DNA of 64,000 bases from Anaeramoeba flamelloides (GCA_027625915.1 JANTQA010000051.1:4216501-4280500); one strand, 5' to 3'; positions 45,984-59,942 are shown, numbered from the stretch's first letter. Notes: generated from the letters alone by a model not told the origin. Numbers and translations: made by a program.

Positions 45984-47151
45984 TTTGATTACCCCTACAA
46001 TTTACAAAAGGAGATTTCTCATTTCAAATAAAAATGTAAATCATTTTTGAAACTATTTAATTTTAATATATATTATTTTGTTTTTAAAGAGTTTTAAATA
46101 TTCGTTTGAGTGTTTTTTTTTATGTTTTAAAGAGTTTCTTATATTTTAGAATGTTAATACAATTAAAATGATTCAATTATGAATAATTCTTGAAAATTTC
46201 TTGTGTCTGTTTATTTGAAAAAGGGTTTATTTTCAATTCATCATGATTTTATCAAATTTCATCTATTTCAAAAAACTAATTATATATTTTATAAACTCTA
46301 TAAGCATTTTAAAAAAATTAATTATCTATTATCATAATTAAATCATATATTGTAATAGAAATTTACACCTTATCTATTTAATAAAAATTCAAGACATAAA
46401 GTAAAATAATTTATAAATAAAAAAAAAAAAAAAATATTAAAATAATTTTGATTCAATTGAATTTATTATTAAAGTAAAACAGGATTATAATTTCCAGATT
46501 CCTAATTATAAAATAAAAATATTAGAATATAAAAACAAAATTCTTTTTTTTTTTTGTATCTAATAATAATTATATCAATCTGATTTATCATTTTATTCTT
46601 CTGAAAAATGTAAAAAACTTTCCAATAAAAAAAAATGATATTGAAAATTTTAATGTATGGTGATATTCAACAAGAATATAAAAAAGGATAATAGAATATT
46701 GCTATTTTTAATATTTGACTGTTTTTATTTTGAAAATGATTTTATAATTTTGAATGAGATGCAATAGGTGTATTGTTTAGCATATAAAAAATAACAAAAA
46801 GCGAAAAAATGAATGAATAAAGCTTTCAAATTATTTATACATTCAAATGTAATATAATAGTAATGCTAAAATACATAAACCAAATTCAAAAAATTTGTAC
46901 ACAGTTCAATAGTTTAAAAAATAACAATAATATACTATTTCCATTCATTTTGGTAATTATTTTGAAATTCACAACATATTTATATCTTTTTCTCGTCTTT
47001 TTGCATTTTGTTTTCATTTGATTTTTTTCCAGTTACCTAATCTTGTTTCTTATGGTCGGGTTTTTTTTTCCAATGATAGATGTAAGGGTGAAATAATGAA
47101 TTCTCTCTAAAATATAAAAAATCAAATACAATTAGTTGATGATATATAATC

Positions 47152-47209
47152 ATTTGATCGATCAATAATTGCTTGTGAAATTTCAAAAAATTTATCAATA
47201 CATTTTTTG
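47152..47209. repeat. Short dispersed repeat H, copy 1
   Basis: atttgatcgatcaata, then text matching 63494-63550 at most positions. Read on the minus strand both give K-x-I-D-(N/K)-F-x-E-I ... ID(R/Q), so it may be a scrap of a transposon protein. Confidence 0.4.
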
Positions 47210-47484
47210 TTCCGCTTGTTTCGTAATTTTTAGCACAAAGAAATTTTTATTTTTTGGTTTTATTTTCTTTTTCTTTTAAAGGGATAGAAGAGATTACATG
47301 CAAAAAAATTCATACTTGTCAACTTAAACATGATTTAATCTAAAGCGTTGAAAAATATAAAACTTTTGGAGATTTTTTTTTTTTCCTATTTTTGATTTTA
47401 TGAGTTTCTGTCTAAAATTTTGGAATGGGGTTCAAATAACTTTTTATAATAATTAGTTTAAGGCACTTTATGGAAAAGAGACAA

Positions 47485-50400
47485 TTAATAATTTTGATTT
47501 TGTGAATATTGAGAAATTAGATCATACCAATTAATATCCTTCTTGTCATCTAATTTATTATTTTCATCAATAAATTGAATATCTTTTAAAAATGGTTCAG
47601 CCTTTTCTTTTAATTCTTGCAATTTTTCTTTCAATTTCTCTTGGACTAATTGTTGGTTCATTCCTATTTTATAAGAATAAGCTTGAAGGGCCCTTTCCAT
47701 ATTCAATAGAAATCTATAAAAGGTTTTTTTCAGTTTTAAAATATGCTTTTGCTCAAAATTATTTTCATTTTTTAAAAACACTTTAATATACTCTAAAGGC
47801 CCCGCGTGCACTTGGGTTAATAAAGTACCCATTAGTATACCCTCCACGATTTTAATTTGTATTTTATAATTAGAAAATTGCATTTCAATTTGGTTGTTTT
47901 TTTCTTCAAGGTCTAAATTGGCCACTTGCACTGGTGAGAAATCTTTAATCTGTGTTTTAATAATTTTTAGCCTATTTGTTAAATTAGGGAAATAGAGTTC
48001 TGTGGTCAAAATAGTCTTTAATCTGCAAGAGTTTTCAACCTTTTCAGCATTTTCCCTTTCCTTGGATAAGGAGTAATATTTTTCATAATAAAATTGGTTA
48101 ATGTTATTCATTTTTTCGTAATTACCTCTTCTTTTTTTCCTTTCCTTTTTTGGGAAATAAGGCTGGACAGAATTTAACACTATATAACATTTCTTTTCGT
48201 CCATTTCATAATCCTGGGGAATAAATGTATCAAAGAAAATCAAATCTTCCAAATTTATAACTTTTGATAATTGCCTTTTTAATTTGGGCTTTAAATCAAA
48301 AATCATTATTTCTTCGGGGCATTTATAAATAAATTGTTGAGCGTTGTTCTCGCCAAATTGCTTACCATAAAACCCAATTCTATAATAATGGCCAAAGGTT
48401 CTTGGCACCCCAAACAACTCTTCAATTATCGAATCATAATCCTTTCTTAAAAAAATTAAAGTTTGAGAAACGCTTTTATAATTGCTTTTATATTTCAATA
48501 TTTTTAATAAGATTTCACTAACTTTAATTGAAATCTCAAAATAGTTACCCTTTCGGAAATATTCAAGTGCGGTTTCTAAGCATTCTATCAAGCCCTCTTC
48601 GCTAAATAATTCAGGATCAATGAATTTACAATCTGGAATAAAATTGTCTTTATAGCATTCAATCAAAACAGATCTGCTAATTCCCTGAAATCCCATTGCA
48701 CCATTCGGCAGCCATTCCTTACCCTTTGGATAAATCGCAATTAAAAATTCTGAAATCATTGCACATTTCTGAATCATAATCATTGCTGCTTCACCATAAT
48801 TCTTTTGATTTAACATTAATTTTTCCAATTGTGTTAGCCAACTGAATCTAATATTAGGTGATTTTAAATGATTATTAGAAATTCTTATTAACAAATCTGC
48901 TTGCATTTCTGGATCCGATCTTTGATCAAAGGAATTTAAAGAATCAATGAAAAAATTTAATAAATTTTCAATTAATTGTGTCACTAATTTATTAAATCTT
49001 GTTAGTTTTTTAATTTTCTTCCTTTTTTTCTTTTCTATTTGCTTTTTTTCTCTTTGAAAATTTTCATTTTCTTCATCATCTTTATTATTATTATTATTAT
49101 TATTATTATCAGTATTATTGCAAATGTTTTTTTTCTTTTCAATACTTTTATTAGACAAATAATTTAATATCGTAAAAAATTTTTTAATACATAAAAATTC
49201 TTTTTGGTTATACTTATCCATTTGAGTAACCAATTTATTAAAAACTTTCATTAATTGAATTTTCATTCTAGATAGATCGTTATTAATTTTATAATTTTTT
49301 TTTAATAAGATAAAAATTAAGGAATTAGCTAAGCGTCTCGTTCGTGATTTATGATACATTGTTTTTAAAAAGATTGAATAGCATAATTTACCTAATAGAA
49401 CATTATCCAAATTGAAAATTTTTTTTGGAAATTTTTTAATAAAAGAATAAATCACTCTTAATAAATAATTATTAATATTATCAGAATTATTTTTATTCAA
49501 AAAATAAATTAATATTTTATAAAAATTTTCAAAAATTGGGTTATTATTTTTAATATTATCATTTTGGTTTATTGAAATTGATTTTTTAAAAATATCGACT
49601 AATAAATTTAATACAATTAAATCAGATTCTTCAGATAATAATTTTTCGCAAATAAAAGAATTGTAAACAAATTCATTTAAACCCAGAATTAATCCATCCT
49701 TATTTTTAAATTCCTTTTTTTGGAATTTTTTTTTTTCTAACCATCTTCTGGTTTTATTTTTATTTTTAATATTTTTTCTCCTTTCCTTTTTCCTTTCTTT
49801 CCCCTTTAAATTTGCCTTTTTCTTTTTCTTTTTTCTTTCAATTTCACTTTCACTTTCATTTTTGCATTGCTTTTCCTTATCTTTTGAACTTGAAATTACA
49901 TTTTCCCTTTTATTGTCACTTTCATTTTCTTTTTCATTTCCATTATCCCCCATTTCCCTTTCCTTTGTTTTTTCTTTTGCTTCTTCTTTTTCATTTTCAT
50001 TTTCATTTCCATTTTCATTTATATCATCCTCTTCTCCTTCATCCTCTTCTACATCCTCTTCATCCCCTCTATCTTCCTCTTCGATACCTTTATCTTCTAT
50101 CGCATCCTCTTTCTCTTTATCTCCCCTTTCAGTGCTCTTTCCCCTTTCCTCCATTTTTTCATCCCTCTTTTCCTTTTCATTTCCCAATTCATTTTCCAAT
50201 TCATTTCGGTTTTCAATTTCATTTTCATTTTCTTCAATGATATTTATGTGGTTATTTTCAATATCCTCATTTTTATGATCAATATCATTTGTAATTTGAG
50301 TACTAATACCCATTAATGATTTGGCATTAACTTTTTTTTTATTTTTATTCCTTTTTTTTTTATGTTTATCAGTTGTTAAATTTTCGTTATTCTTGTCATT

Positions 50401-53400
50401 AATATCCTTATTTTTATTAGTATTGGAAAATTTTTCAGATTTTGAATTTTTTTTTCGTTTTATTGATAATTTTTTCATTGTTTTTTTGTGTTTAATTTGT
50501 AAAACAATCTTATCATTTATCAATGCTGAATTATGATAAATATTCTTGTGATTTATTGAGGCCTTTCTCAATTGTTCCAAATGGGAAATGGTTGATTTTT
50601 GAATATTTGAGATATTTCTTGATTTATTATTCAAAACAATTGGCAAATTTTTATTTAAATTTTTTGTACCAAGATATTCAAATGTTTCAATCAACATTCT
50701 TAATAAATTTAAAAATTGAATTTTTCTTTGATAGTTAATTACTTGCCACCAATTAAAGAAATAATTGGTATTCATATATTTTAAAATAAATAGAATTGGT
50801 ATTAAAAAATTTCTTCTTTCAATTGTTGAAAATTTTTTTAACCTTCCTAGATGATTCATTATTAATAATATTAAAGGGAAATACATTGTGATAACTCGAT
50901 TAAATATTTGACTGGTATCATTATTAATTTGTTTTGTATTTGTATAGCCTGTGTCGGTATCATCACCGTTATTGATGAACAATTGCTTGTCAAATTGATG
51001 TTTGAGAAATAGTTTATGTATTAAAGTGAAGCCTAAATTTAGGCAAATTGATAAATGATCTTGGTTGTCAATATGGTTAAATATGTCATCAAATTGCTTT
51101 AATAAAAGTCCTATTAAAAAATGATTATTAGACAAATTATTAAATATGTTTTCCTTTTCTAAATTAATTGGAAACAATATTGGCAAATTTAATTGGATAT
51201 AATATTCATGATCAAAAATTAATTGTAAAAATTGAAATTTAAATTCAAATAAAGTTTTGAATTGCTTGTCTTCTAATTGTAATAGTGTTAAATAGTTTTG
51301 AATAATGTCAAAGACAATTCCTTTATCTATGAAATAAAATAGATCTTTGCAAAAATAGGCTATTGATTCGTTTAAATTTCTTGATAATTTTAAATTTTTT
51401 TTTGAATTTAATTGTAATCGTTCTCTTAATAAATCAATTAAATTTTGAATATCCTGAATATAACTAGATGCAAATTTTATTGAGTTGTTAATATTATTAA
51501 CATTATCATTCTTGCTATTACTGTTATGGATATTACCGCCGGTACCGTTACTACTATTTTTATCATATATCTCATCATTGTTGGGATTATTTTCGTTCAA
51601 ATGGGAACCGTAATTATTTGATAGAGTATCACTTTTCAAATATAAGGCCATTGATTTGGTGATTAACCCCAAAATTGGCCGTGTGCATTTAATGGCTATT
51701 GAATGATAAATAAAACCTTCTAATAATTTTTCTTTGCAGAATCTTTGTATCCATAAAGAAACAATTTCTTCAAAAAAATAATATTCATCTGTTGACGAAT
51801 GAATATAGTTAAAAATGTTTTCCAAATATGGTTTGAAAATTTTTTTTTCGAATTTCTTATTTTTTTCAATCAATAAATTTAAAAATTTTAAGAAAAATTT
51901 AAATGTTTTTTTTTTAATCATTGCATTGCCATTTAAAATGGTTAAAAAAAAGATATCCAATAAAAATTGAAAATTTTCAATTAATAAATCCATAGGTTGG
52001 ACGAGTATTTTTTTCAATAAACTTAAAAAGATATTATCAATTTCTGTATTATTTTCCAATTGTAAAAAGTTCTTGTGAAGTTGATTAAAAATTTTACTTC
52101 TGGGATACAAACTACTAATCAGCTTTATTTGGATTTTCAATAAATGTTTGGGATTTTCTAATAAATATTGATTTAAATTTCTTAAATATTTTTTTTTTTT
52201 TAATGTTGGTATTAATTTTAAATTTCTTTTATTTGTAGAAATTAAATTGTTTTTATCTATTCGACAAATTGCATAAGAAAAGACCTCGAAATTTTTATAA
52301 TCAATAATTTCATAATAATCTTTATTTTTTTTCTTATTCTTATTTCTTTTCTTGTCTTTATTTTTTAAATTTAAATTACTTTCATTAATTTTATAAAAAG
52401 TAAACAATAAATGATCTTTATTTCCAATGATGACTGGTAAAGAGAATTTGATCTCTTCAAATATTTTTATTTTTTTTTGATTAATTTTTAATTTTACCCA
52501 AAACTCATTTTTAAACCTTTTTTCATTTAATTGTCCGTATATAATAGGAATCCCTTTTTCTTTTAAATCATCATTAATTTTATATTCAATCTTGAATATA
52601 ATTATTTCTGTGTTTTTTTTTAGCGATTGCAACGTATTCAGATACAAATAAAAATTGTTATAATATTGTGTATTTGGAATAATTGTTGTAGGGGGTTGAA
52701 AATTTTGAATTTCAATAGCTTCAATTGTATTTATATTATTTGTAGTTTTTTTTATTTCATCCTTTTCTATTATTTCCTTTTTTTCCCTTTCCAGTTGTTT
52801 TGATTTAATTTGACTTTCATCATCTATTGTTTGTTCTGATTCTTTGTTTTCGTTTTCATTTTCATAATTGTTTTCGTTTTTATTTTCCGTTTCCGTTTCC
52901 GTTTCCGTTTCCGTTTCCGTTTCCTTTTCGTTTTCCTTTTCGTTTTTATTTTCTGTTTCCCTTTGTTTGTTACCATTTTTATTTTCATCCAAGTGTTTTT
53001 CCATTTCTATTTTTTCTTTTTCTTTTTCATTTTCATTAACTGTTTCTTTTCTATTTCCATTTTCGTTTTCCTTTTCTTTTGCCTTGTTCTCTATTTTATT
53101 CTCATCAGTGATTGTTTCCATTTCTGTTTGGAATTCTTTTTTTTCTTTACTATTCTCGGTTACGATTTCGTTTGTTTTTGCTTGTATTGTTGTTTCTTTT
53201 TTTTCTTTTGTGCTTTCTTTTTCCTTATGAACCAGATTTTCATTGTTTATACCAGATTTTATTTCAATTTCGTTTTTTCCGTTTATACTTTGTAAATGTT
53301 TTAAAAATGATCCTTTTTTATCATTTTCATTTTTTGGTTCTTGTAAATCATTTAATAATTTTATAATTTGGAAACTTGGATCTAAAATTATATTTTGATC

Positions 53401-55241
53401 AGCTAAATCTAAATTTGATAAATCATATAATTTAAATCTCAAAATTCCAGATATAGTTTTTTGTTTATGAAGAGTTGATGAATTCTTTGATTTATTTGTT
53501 CCCATAATTGTAAATAATTCAGAATCTGAAATTGAATTATTCATTTGGTATATTAGTGTATGTTGAATGCCAGAGGAAGAATATTGTAAATTAAATTTTG
53601 TATTTGTTGTTAATTTGTAAACAATAAGAAAATGCTTTGGTTTGTTTTTACTATGCCTTAATGATTTTAATTCCTGTGTTGTTATAATAATCTGTTTTCC
53701 TCTTGTTTTTGGTTGAATATTTATTATTTCTTCTTCATTTTCCTTTTCCTTTTCCTTTTCCTTTTCCTTTTCGTTTTTCTTTTCCATGTCCAAGGATCTG
53801 TTATTGTAACTATCAATGCTTTGGAGCTCTTCATTTGTATTTTCGTTCTCAGAATTAATAATTTCCTCAGTATTTCCGTTTTTATTCGTTGTTTTTTTAT
53901 TATCATTCCCTGATTCATTCCCGATTTTCTTCTCATTGTCGTTTTTTGTTTCATGAATAGTATTGCTACTAGAATTATTAATTTCATTTTTCTTTTTGTT
54001 TTCGCCTTCGTTTTCTTCTTTATTGATGATTTCTTTCCTTTCAATTCTAATAACCAAATAAATTGAATCATAATTCCCAGAAATTGTATAAATTGCCTTT
54101 TCTATGCAAGTTTCTGGATCACTTTCTAAAGTTGGTTCATTTTTCTGTTTCTTCTTACTGTCGGGATTCAAATAATTAAGTGTAAAATAGAAATTTTCAG
54201 AATATTTTTTTTTTAATTCAAAATTATAAAGCGCAACACTCCCAAAATAAGAACATCTCTCCTCACTTTTGGAATATTTAAAATTCAAAAAAAGAGGTTC
54301 AAAGACTATTTTTCTTTCAGTTGGTAATTTATAAAACCCTTTCAGTGCTCTGTTATCAAAGAAGAGTGTTGCCTCATTTATTCCCGAAAATAAGCTATAT
54401 AATTTGATCCGTCTTCCATTTCGAATTTTTTTATTTTCTTTTTGGTAATACTTATTCCTCTTTTTTAAAGACAAGAATTTGACAATCGATTTGGGAAGGT
54501 TGATTTTTATGTAGTCAATTAAATTTATTTCCAAGGAATAGTTTTGTAAGGCCTTTTTCTTTTGTAGGATTTTTTTTTTTTTTTTTTTTTTTGTTATTCC
54601 GTTTTTTTTTTCTTTTCTGATTTTTGTTCGATGAGGTCTGGTTAAAAAAAAATTTGACAATCGATGTTTTTTCGTCCAAAAAATCCCTTTGTTTTTGTTT
54701 CCTATCAAATTCGAAATTGTTTAAGGTGGAATTTTTGTTGATCCACATCCGAAAGGATTTTGGAATTTGGTTTTTGCTGTCTTCTTTATATTTTCGTTTT
54801 TTCCAATTCAGGATAAATATTTTCTTCTGGATTGAGTTCAACATGAATTTTAAAAAACTCTCCTCTTTTAATAATTTCAAGTCAGGCTTGGAATTTTGGA
54901 AATTTCATTGAGAAAAAAATGTTTGGAGAAATTTTATTTTTTTATTGTTTTTGTTTTTGTTTTTATTGTTTTTGTGTTTTTTATTGGTTTAAATAATCTT
55001 CATTTTCAAAAAGAACAATAATTAAAAAGAATTTTAAGGTACTAACTGGTGTTGGGTTTTTGACACGTGACGGTGGTAGTAATGTCAAGATCTCAAAATC
55101 ATTATTCGAAAAAGGGAAATGTTTGATAATGGGATCTCTTCGAATAATTATTGAGTGGTAAGATGTTTCGTAATCCAATAGAAGTTTGTCACGAAACGGT
55201 TGCGAATTTCGAGGTAGGATCAAGTCTATTTGATCAGTCAT
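47485..55241 (-). CDS. DOCK/zizimin-family guanine nucleotide exchange factor
   Basis: Exon 1 is 55241-55047 (ATG; ends VKNPTP). Intron 55046-54887 has a GTTAGT donor. Exon 2 starts at 54886 (PDLKLLKEES); both are phase 0. About 100 codons later the frame shifts at a run of 22 T on the + strand (54571-54592) and runs to 47485, for about 2500 residues. DHR-1 (C2-like) lies near 52700-52250: YLYLNTLQ ... FEEIKFSLPVII ... KDHLLFTFYKI. DHR-2, the catalytic module, lies near 48930-47560: SPNIRFSWLTQLEKL, NYGEAAMIMIQKC, FGHYYRIGFYGKQFGE, EFIYK-like QQFIYKCPEEIM, and TQVHAGPLEYIKVFL, the signature around the nucleotide-sensor helix. Family role: exchange factor for Rac or Cdc42 at membranes, driving actin. 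Large E/K/N-rich inserts make it longer than animal DOCKs. Divergent from the RasGEF gene. Confidence 0.88.
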
Positions 55242-56129
55242 TAAAATTTTAAAAAGAAAAAAATTCCAAAAATTTTTGTAAAAAATAAATCTTAAAAATT
55301 AATCGCTTAAAAAGTCCCTTTACTGATTCAGAATTTTTGTTTTAGGTTTTTAAGTGTTAAAAAAAATTACTTTTCTTCATATTTGTCAAAAATTCAACTT
55401 TTTGAAAGTAGAAGAATTTTTTTTTCAGAGATTTTGTCAGTTACCTAAATTCCAAAAATTATTTTCTCCTTTCAAACAATAACGAATACAAAACACAAGT
55501 GATAATACTCAATAAAAATTTATCTTCATAAAACCAAAATATATCTCCCAGAAGAATATTAGTTTTTTAAACAATCTTTTTTTTTTTGTTAATTCGTAAA
55601 AGAATCAATTTAAAAATAAGAGACTAAAACAATAGACAAAATCATTTGATAAATGCAATTCCCAAAACGAAAAGTTAATAGCACAGTCTCTTTGTATAAA
55701 TTGCGATTAATCTAAAAGTATTTTTAGATTTTTTTACATCTGATCTAATCATTTTTACAAAAATCTCTCTAATTACTATTAAAAGTCACAAGAAGGAATT
55801 GACAAATTATGGAAACAATTTTCCTTCTTAATTAATTTTGAACAGATCTTTTTTCTTTTTACAGCTTATTATAATGATTAAAGAATTTGAAAATAGGGGT
55901 AAAAAATTTGATTTATTACTTGGGCTCTAACAAGATTGATTGAAGCTATTTCCTGATCAAAAAATTACACAAAATTTTCAAAGCTTTTAGACTATTTCCG
56001 AACCTTTCAATGCTTTTCCAACAAGTTAAAAGTCTTAAAGTTAGGAAAAAAGTGAGCTTTATTTTTGCTCACTATTAAAGTAATATTTCATTTTTTATTT
56101 TTGATAATTGATGGTTATTTCAATTTCTA
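55242..56129. promoter_or_regulatory. Divergent upstream region shared by DOCK and RasGEF genes
   Basis: 888 bp of A/T-rich DNA separates the two ATGs, so the promoters of both genes must lie here or in the 5' exons. I see no specific motif I can name. Confidence 0.5.
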
Positions 56130-59100
56130 ATGATTTCTCTTAAACAATTCTCTGCAACTGAACTTCAACAACTTGCAACTTTATTGTTTCAACAAAACGA
56201 CAGAAAAAACCAAAAGATCCAGTTTCTTGAGTCTGAATTACGAGATGAAAAAGTATTTTTTTTTTTTTTTTAAGAATTTTCCTCCAACCCCCACTTAATC
56301 ATACCATTTGTATTTTTTCTTTTAATGTTTCTTCTTGAAGGAAAATAATGATCTAATTAAAAACAGAATGAGAAATAATATTGAGACTCTGGTTGAAAAA
56401 GTGTCGTACCTCCAAACAAAGTATTACAAATATGAAAGTGTAAATCTTTTAAAACAACAAAACCCGCTTTTCTTTTTGTTCAAAAAAATTCAAAAAAACT
56501 AATTAATACGCCGTTTCTTTTTCAATAAGATAGGTTGTTCAACAAAATTTTCAACTAAAAACTCTCTTGGAAAAAACCAAAAATCAAAACCAACTCTTGA
56601 GTGTAACCATAATATTTTCTTGTTTTTTTTTTTTTTTTGTGTTGGACTTTTTTTTCACCCTTACAACAATGATTAAAAAAACAAAATAAACAAACCAAAA
56701 TAAAAAGGAAAAACAAAAAAAAATTGAAACCAAAATACTAGAGCAATTTCACGAAAAAGTCAAGCAATTGCATGTAGAAAAACAAGAGCTCACAAGCAAA
56801 GTTCGGAATTGTGATGTTAAAATTCAAAAAGAACAACAACTTCTACACGAAGAAAAAACTTTCCAAAAAGAATTAGTAAAAGAATTAAAAGGGCAGCACT
56901 TAAAAAAAGTACACCAATTTGAAAAAGAAAAGCAAGGTTTGGTTGATCAAATTGACAATTTAGAAGGAAAACAAAAGGAAACAGACTCTCGGTTAACAAT
57001 TTTACAAAACGGTAACAAACAAAAAAATTCGGAAATCGATCGACTAAACAAATTTATTGAGAATTTAAAAACTTTAAACAACTCTCCAGATCAAACACAG
57101 CAATTTTTTCAACACTTTCAGGAATTAAATGATAAAATTAATGAGCTGAAGCAGAAAAAAATATTGCCTCAAGAAAAAATTGAGAATCCAAATAACCAAC
57201 CAAAGGTAACAATCTTGAAAAATAATCTTTTTCTTTTTTTATTGTGAGGCAGATAATTCTTTTTCAGTTGTAACATTAAAAGAAAAGGGCATTGTTAGGA
57301 ATTACACCATTCTTGTTCAAAGCTAAAATAATAACCGGTTTAACTGTAGTTTCTATCTAAACAGAGTTGTCTTTCCATGTTTGTCAAAATAATCCGCATT
57401 ATAAGGTATTTCCAAAAAACGAGTCGAAATGTATTTGAAAACAGCTTTAGTAAACTCAATTATAATCAAAGCTATTTAAAGATCCAAAATTATTAACAAT
57501 CATTTATTGATTCTTGGTCTTAATTTATTTTGTTTATTAGTATGACATTACTTTATATAAAAGATATGAAAGTTTCTGATCTCAATATTATATGATATTT
57601 TTTCAGTAAAATAATCTCTGTTTATTTGTTTATTTTTCTTCAGAATCATTTTTTTACAAGAAGGATTAAAGAAAAATGTGGCCATGACGCAAATTATTTT
57701 TTAAAATGCCAAAAACAATTATAATTTTCCATTCTATTCTCGATTCCATTCATAGAAAAATTTAGCTTAACTCGTTTTATCCAAAAAAAAGGTGCATTTT
57801 TTTTTTTTGTTTTTTATTATTTAAGAGATGAGTTTTTAATTCCTCTTATTTGCCGTTAGGTTTTTTTTTAATTTAAGGAAGTAAGTACATTTTACCATTT
57901 TGAAAAATTTTAATTGTGTAAACATTACTGAAAAATATTTTTTGAGTGTAAGAAGATATTCAAACTTTGAAACCAAAACATCATTCACTATTATATTTGT
58001 TCAAAGAAAGCGAACCCAAAGTAATTCAGAGTTGAATCTTTCATTTTTCCATTTTTTGAACATTTTTTTTGATTAAATTTTTGGTTTTATTAAATTTGGT
58101 TTTGGATCTAGAAATGTGTTTATACGAATGAGTGAACTTAATCAAACAGTAAACCAAAAAAATAGACCCGAAAAGAGGTGTGTATTTGAAACAAATCTTT
58201 TCTTTTACAAGACCAAACACAAAAGATCACCTTTCCAAATAAATTTGTTGAAATCATGATAAAAAAAAATCGATAAAAACCTATTTTCCAAGATTAGTTT
58301 TCTTTATCTTCTAAACTTGTATGAATCCAATCAATTTACTACCTTGAATTTCTCGTCTGATTACTATTTATTATTATTTTACAAAACATGTTTTTACAAA
58401 TTTGTTTTCAAAATTCTTTTTTCAAATATTTTTATCAAACAATACCAAAATAAAGGATGCTATTTCAAAAATTAAAATAAAGAGAGTTGAATTATTGAAA
58501 TCTAAAAATAGTTACAAAAGATTCAACCCAAAAATAAAAGAAAAATATCGAAAAAAAATTCAATCATGGATTCATAATATTTTTCGTTCTAATTTTAATG
58601 GAAAATAAATAATTATCAAACCAAACGAATTCTTCTAATAAATCTTCATTTATAAAGAGGAATTCAAAAAAAAAAATTATTTTCTGAACCCAATCAAAAA
58701 TTAGATGAACCAAATGACAATAGGAAATTAATCCATTTTAGAAATTCTTTAGAAATAAAAAGTAATTTGTTTCTCAAAAAATAGAGAATAAAGACTTTTC
58801 CACCAAGAAATAAAAACAAAATCAAATTAAGAAGAAGTAATTGTATCAAATGTTACAGATAAGATCAAGAAATAAATGATTTGTATTTATTATTTTTTTG
58901 ATCAATCTTTTCATTTTTTTGAATACCATTTTTTAGTTGGTATGAAAATATATTATACTAGAATATATTCCAATTCTTATTTATTAAAATATCAATATAT
59001 TTGGTTAAAGAAATGATTTGAAGAATTCAGTTTCGTATAAATGATGACACTCAAAATTTGAAAAATGTACTTACTGCCTTAAGAAATTAAAAGAAAATTT

Positions 59101-59885
59101 CAAAAATTTTCTTTTTATTTCAAAAATTAAAAAAAAACAGTCGTTATCTTTTCCATAATTTAAAATAATTGAGTTAAATCAAATATTTTACTCTATTCTT
59201 TTGAATTATGGAAAATCTAGGCACTCTGGGGTACTCTACGGCACTTAACGGCACTTTTCGTTAGGTTTTCCACATTTAAAATAATTGAGTTAAATCAAAT
59301 ATTTTACTCTATTCTTTTGAATTAAAAAAAAAAACATAGACACTTAACGGTACCCGAAGGCGCTTCCCGAATTCCCAAGTTTTTATTTCGAAATTTTATT
59401 AAAGGCTCAAAAATAGGTTTATTACCCACTAAAGCTAATAGATATGATGAATCTTTTTTTCTAATAATATCAAAAAAAGGTATTATTTTTTTTTTCCAAC
59501 TATTTTGATGAACATATTTTAAAAGATACACAATAAGTACTGATTAGACAAGTACTGTAATTTCTCTTAATTTGGTATAATCAATTTCATAATTGATCTT
59601 CCCAAAAAAAGAGGTTATTTTATGAAATGTAAAAAAAAATGCCACATTTTTTTGAAATAGATTAATGATATTCTTCATTTCTTTTGTTTTCTTTAGAATA
59701 TTCTTTATTTTAATTCCCCATTACAGCAGAATTGCTATTTTCATTAATTTTATGATATACATAATATTCATCATCCTCTTATCTCGACAAAAACATCTCA
59801 TATTTTAATTATAAAAATATTTTTTTTTTTTTAAATTTATCTTCTTTTTATTAATCAATAATTAACCAATTTTAATAATTATATT

Positions 59886-59942
<57 letters not shown>

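Larger units (their letters stand above)
43003..47484. other. Gene-free region between convergent CHD and DOCK genes
   Basis: Contains TIR element D copy 1 (44561), a possible transposase HTH scrap (45843) and repeat H copy 1 (47152). An 82-codon minus frame at 43148-43396 (MAICDIIDYCDFMQYHVFNK ...) has an ATG but no recognisable domain. Confidence 0.6.
57404..59662. mobile_element. TIR element D, copy 2, interrupted by ~1.5 kb of other repeats
   Basis: The left half (57404-~57960) matches 44561 onwards: aaggtatttccaaaaaa, then tttctgatctcaatattat. The right end (59520-59662) matches the end of copy 1 through atgaaatgtaaaaaaaaatg. The middle is dispersed repeat F plus 10-bp repeats. This is a nested insertion. 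Confidence 0.55.

Noticed and set aside
55242-56129. Search for tRNA, rRNA or named promoter boxes in the DOCK-RasGEF gap and other gaps
   Set aside because: No cloverleaf, B-box-like GGTTCGAATCC or other convincing motif was found by eye.
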